Made by a program: the position numbers and the translations under genes. The notes under the pieces are model-generated. The model worked only from the letters and a program-made list of their open reading frames with translations. It was not told where the DNA came from and searched no databases. A DNA stretch of 7,225 bases from CAYPZU01 sp964415395 (GTDB lineage Bacteria; Chlamydiota; Chlamydiia; Chlamydiales; SM23-39): contig CAYPZU010000089.1 in assembly GCA_964415395.1 (NCBI GenBank), forward strand, positions 1-7,225, read 5' to 3'. Positions 5,973-7,225 of this stretch are shown here, piece after piece (the stretch's first letter is position 1; every line of letters starts with the position of its first letter).

Positions 5973-6824
5973 ATGGTCTTCAATATGAGAATGGCGACTC
6001 TGCTGATTGCGTGCGTACTGGTCGGGCTCGGAGGTTTCTGGGCCTGGATTTACTTCCCCGGCTTCCGTTCCAAGGTGGAAGATTTCCTCAGCTCAGCGAC
6101 CTTCCAAACCCTGGAAGTGCGCTACTCGGCAGAGAGCATTATGGATGCCCATCGAAGAGAACTGCTCAAAGACAGCGACCACGTCTATCTCGAGCCGGTT
6201 CTCAAATTCGTCCCCTACCTCCTGCTGGACGTCAAATACACCCGCGCCCATGATAAAACCGGCGAAGGGGTGATCCTCTGGGGCCTTGTCGACGGCGAAA
6301 TGGTCATCAACACCGGCACCTGGGAAAATACCCACGGCTTCACCGACTGCATCGCCTCGAACGCGACACGCCAGGAATTCAAGATCATCAACGCGCTCGC
6401 CTCGAAAGGCGGCGCCTGGGATCGAGACGGCCTCTCGAAGTTCCTCAACATCGAAAATAACGTCCTCGACACCTGGATCGACAGCTGCAGGAAAAAGAGC
6501 CTGATCGTCCAAAGCGGCAACACATACAGGCTCCATCTGCAAAATCCCAAACTCCAGGTAATCCCGGAGACCAAGCTCGAACAATGGCTTGTCACCAAGC
6601 CGACGAAAAAGGCGCTCCGCGTCAAAAAGCGGTACCGCCCTTCGCAAATCGAGACGATCGCCAGGGCTGCATTCGGCAATGATTTCGCGATCCGGAAGAC
6701 CCGGGAAGTGTTCCTGCCGGTCTACTCCATCGTGGTGCAGAACCCCGACGGCTCCCAGATGACCACCTACTGGAACGCTCTCAACGGCAAGCGGCTGGCG
6801 GCGCCTCTCTACGAGATCGAATAA
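5973..6824 (+). CDS. Membrane-anchored protein with a winged-helix-like segment, function unknown
   Basis: I do not recognise this 283-residue protein. It starts at ATG 5973, five nt after a strong AAGGGGG site (5961-5967); in-frame ATGs at 5985 and 5991 are further from it. Residues 8-29 form one hydrophobic, Trp-rich helix (LLIACVLVGLGGFWAWIYF). Residues 45-125 look mainly beta (VYLEPVLKFVPYLLLDVKYT, ILWGLVDGEMVINTGTW). Residues 132-190 resemble a winged helix: helix EFKIINALAS, helix RDGLSKFLNI, helix LDTWIDSCRKKS, then the wing LIVQSGNTYRLHL. A basic patch (KKALRVKKRYR, 212-222) precedes a C-terminal domain with FLPVYSIVVQNPDGS and YWNALNGKRL, whose strand-turn pattern recalls PepSY-like or other small alpha/beta repeats. 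Lys and Arg just after the helix would fit a cytoplasmic C-terminal part, but the topology signal is weak. It lies 48 nt after rho in the same direction and may be co-transcribed. It could be the counterpart of the hypothetical gene next to rho in Chlamydia (CT490); I cannot verify this. Confidence 0.85.
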   Translation: MVFNMRMATLLIACVLVGLGGFWAWIYFPGFRSKVEDFLSSATFQTLEVRYSAESIMDAHRRELLKDSDHVYLEPVLKFVPYLLLDVKYTRAHDKTGEGVILWGLVDGEMVINTGTWENTHGFTDCIASNATRQEFKIINALASKGGAWDRDGLSKFLNIENNVLDTWIDSCRKKSLIVQSGNTYRLHLQNPKLQVIPETKLEQWLVTKPTKKALRVKKRYRPSQIETIARAAFGNDFAIRKTREVFLPVYSIVVQNPDGSQMTTYWNALNGKRLAAPLYEIE

Positions 6825-6838
6825 AAATTTCCCTGTTC

Positions 6839-6867
6839 TTGCTCTAAACGATCCTTTTGAGTAAGAT
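6839..6867 (+). promoter_or_regulatory. Candidate promoter of the tRNA-Ser gene
   Basis: TTGCTC at 6839-6844 and TAAGAT at 6862-6867 are separated by 17 nt. The predicted transcript start near 6874 leaves a leader of about 12 nt before the tRNA at 6886, which is usual for an independently transcribed tRNA. The region just upstream is AT-rich and directly follows the stop codon of the preceding gene. Confidence 0.42.
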
Positions 6868-6885
6868 TTCTCCTTATTTTTGTAT

Positions 6886-6976
6886 GGAAAGATGGCTGAG
6901 CGGCCGAAGGCACGTCCCTGCTAAGGACGCGTACTCACTTAAATGGGTACCGAGGGTTCAAATCCCTCTCTTTCCG
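6886..6976 (+). tRNA. tRNA-Ser, anticodon GCU
   Basis: A complete class II tRNA cloverleaf. The acceptor stem is GGAAAGA (6886-6892) with TCTTTCC (6969-6975), followed by discriminator G (6976). The D-arm lies at 6895-6911. The anticodon stem is CGTCC/GGACG with loop CTGCTAA and anticodon GCT at 6920-6922, reading AGC and AGU serine codons. The long variable arm (GTACTCA 6931-6937 with TGGGTAC 6944-6950, six-base loop) is the identity feature of serine tRNA. The T-arm is GAGGG/CCCTC with loop TTCAAAT (6957-6963). The 3' CCA is not encoded: the next bases are AAG, so it must be added after transcription. The following trailer repeats GGAAAGA at 6979-6985. Confidence 0.97.
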
Positions 6977-6987
6977 AAGGAAAGACA

Positions 6988-7011
6988 GGAAAGCCACCTG
7001 CGTGGCTTTCC
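6988..7011 (+). terminator. Strong hairpin after tRNA-Ser, probable terminator or processing stem
   Basis: GGAAAGCCAC (6988-6997) and GTGGCTTTCC (7002-7011) form a perfect 10-bp stem with a CTGC tetraloop, 11 nt after the tRNA. Position and stability suggest it ends the tRNA transcript. It lacks a following T-run (GTGCCTGAAAG comes next), so it is not a textbook intrinsic terminator. It may act with Rho or as a barrier to 3' exonucleases. Confidence 0.6.
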
Positions 7012-7185
7012 GTGCCTGAAAGAACTCCTTCATCATACGTCCGCAAAGCGCGATTCCCAGAAAAAAATTCCCTTTTAAGGGCTTGCTTCCCAAAACCGCC
7101 CGTGGTATTTTTCTTCGTCTAAATAGTTTTCCAAATGAAATTTTTCTTTTTATTGGCCTTATTCCAATGCGCGGCAGGAGTGTGT
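7012..7185. other. Intergenic region before the right-edge gene
   Basis: About 174 bp with no convincing gene. The part after about 7105 is AT-rich, with several T-runs. There is a short dyad CCCTT-TT-AAGGG at 7070-7081 whose 2-nt loop is too tight to fold well. No RNA gene or repeat is recognised apart from the candidate promoter listed separately. Confidence 0.6.
7083..7111 (+). promoter_or_regulatory. Candidate promoter for the right-edge gene
   Basis: TTGCTT at 7083-7088 and TATTTT at 7106-7111 are separated by 17 nt, ahead of an AT-rich leader of about 68 nt to the ATG at 7186. The matches (3 of 6 and 4 of 6) are modest, and other AT-rich hexamers nearby could serve. Confidence 0.28.
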
Positions 7186-7225
7186 ATGCAACTGGATCGT
7201 TTTGACGGAAAAAAACTCGTTTTAT
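7186..7225 (+). CDS. Start of an unidentified gene (partial, runs off right edge)
   Basis: ATG at 7186 is preceded, with a 5-nt spacer, by a strong AGGAG site (7176-7180). The frame is open for the 13 complete codons that remain: MQLDRFDGKKLVL. That is too little to assign a family. The good binding site and the upstream AT-rich leader support a real gene start. Confidence 0.55.
   Translation, partial: MQLDRFDGKKLVL

Noticed and set aside
6003..6014. Lipobox-like LIAC (residues 11-14) in the membrane winged-helix protein.
   Set aside because: The hydrophobic stretch before the Cys is too short, and the helix continues well past it to residue 29, as in a plain membrane anchor.
6857..7078. 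73-codon plus-strand frame.
   Set aside because: It runs straight through the tRNA-Ser gene and its hairpin; a protein there is not credible.
7070..7081. CCCTT-TT-AAGGG dyad as a terminator.
   Set aside because: The loop is too tight, the stem weak, and no T-run follows.

Overview
The window is a compact, GC-rich stretch of bacterial chromosome dominated by one plus-strand housekeeping cluster: sppA (S49 signal peptide peptidase) - polA (DNA polymerase I) - coaE (dephospho-CoA kinase) - rho (transcription termination factor). From memory this order matches Chlamydia trachomatis (CT494 sohB/sppA, CT493 polA, CT492 yacE/coaE, CT491 rho). The most likely source is therefore a member of the Chlamydiota, probably an environmental lineage, because coding GC is clearly above 50% while the chlamydiae I know are nearer 40%. 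That placement rests on synteny and protein flavour, not on a database search.

Layout. At 1-190 the minus strand carries the start of a membrane protein that runs off the left edge (possibly MscS-like). A 62-bp divergent intergenic region holds an operator-like dyad (213-229) at its exact midpoint and a candidate sppA promoter. From 253 to 5924 the four housekeeping genes are packed with gaps of 9 nt (sppA/polA), a 7-nt overlap (polA/coaE) and 15 nt (coaE/rho), as in an operon. At 5973-6824, 48 nt after rho, lies an unrecognised 283-codon gene for a protein with one N-terminal membrane helix and an apparent winged-helix segment. At 6886-6976 there is a tRNA-Ser(GCU) gene with its own candidate promoter and a strong downstream hairpin. 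After a roughly 200-bp, partly AT-rich intergenic region, a new plus-strand gene starts at 7186 and runs off the right edge.

How the genes fit together. SppA clears signal-peptide remnants at the membrane. PolA does Okazaki-fragment processing and repair; its 5' nuclease, proofreading exonuclease and polymerase motifs are all intact. CoaE makes the last step of coenzyme A synthesis. Rho terminates transcription. They share no pathway; their grouping looks like conserved co-transcription.

I see no insertion sequence, phage gene, CRISPR array, toxin-antitoxin pair or defence system. The points most worth a second look are the membrane-anchored winged-helix protein, the symmetric dyad between the divergent genes, a tRNA trailer that repeats the tRNA's own 5' acceptor strand, and an Asn in Rho at the position of E. 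coli Ser266 (a bicyclomycin contact).
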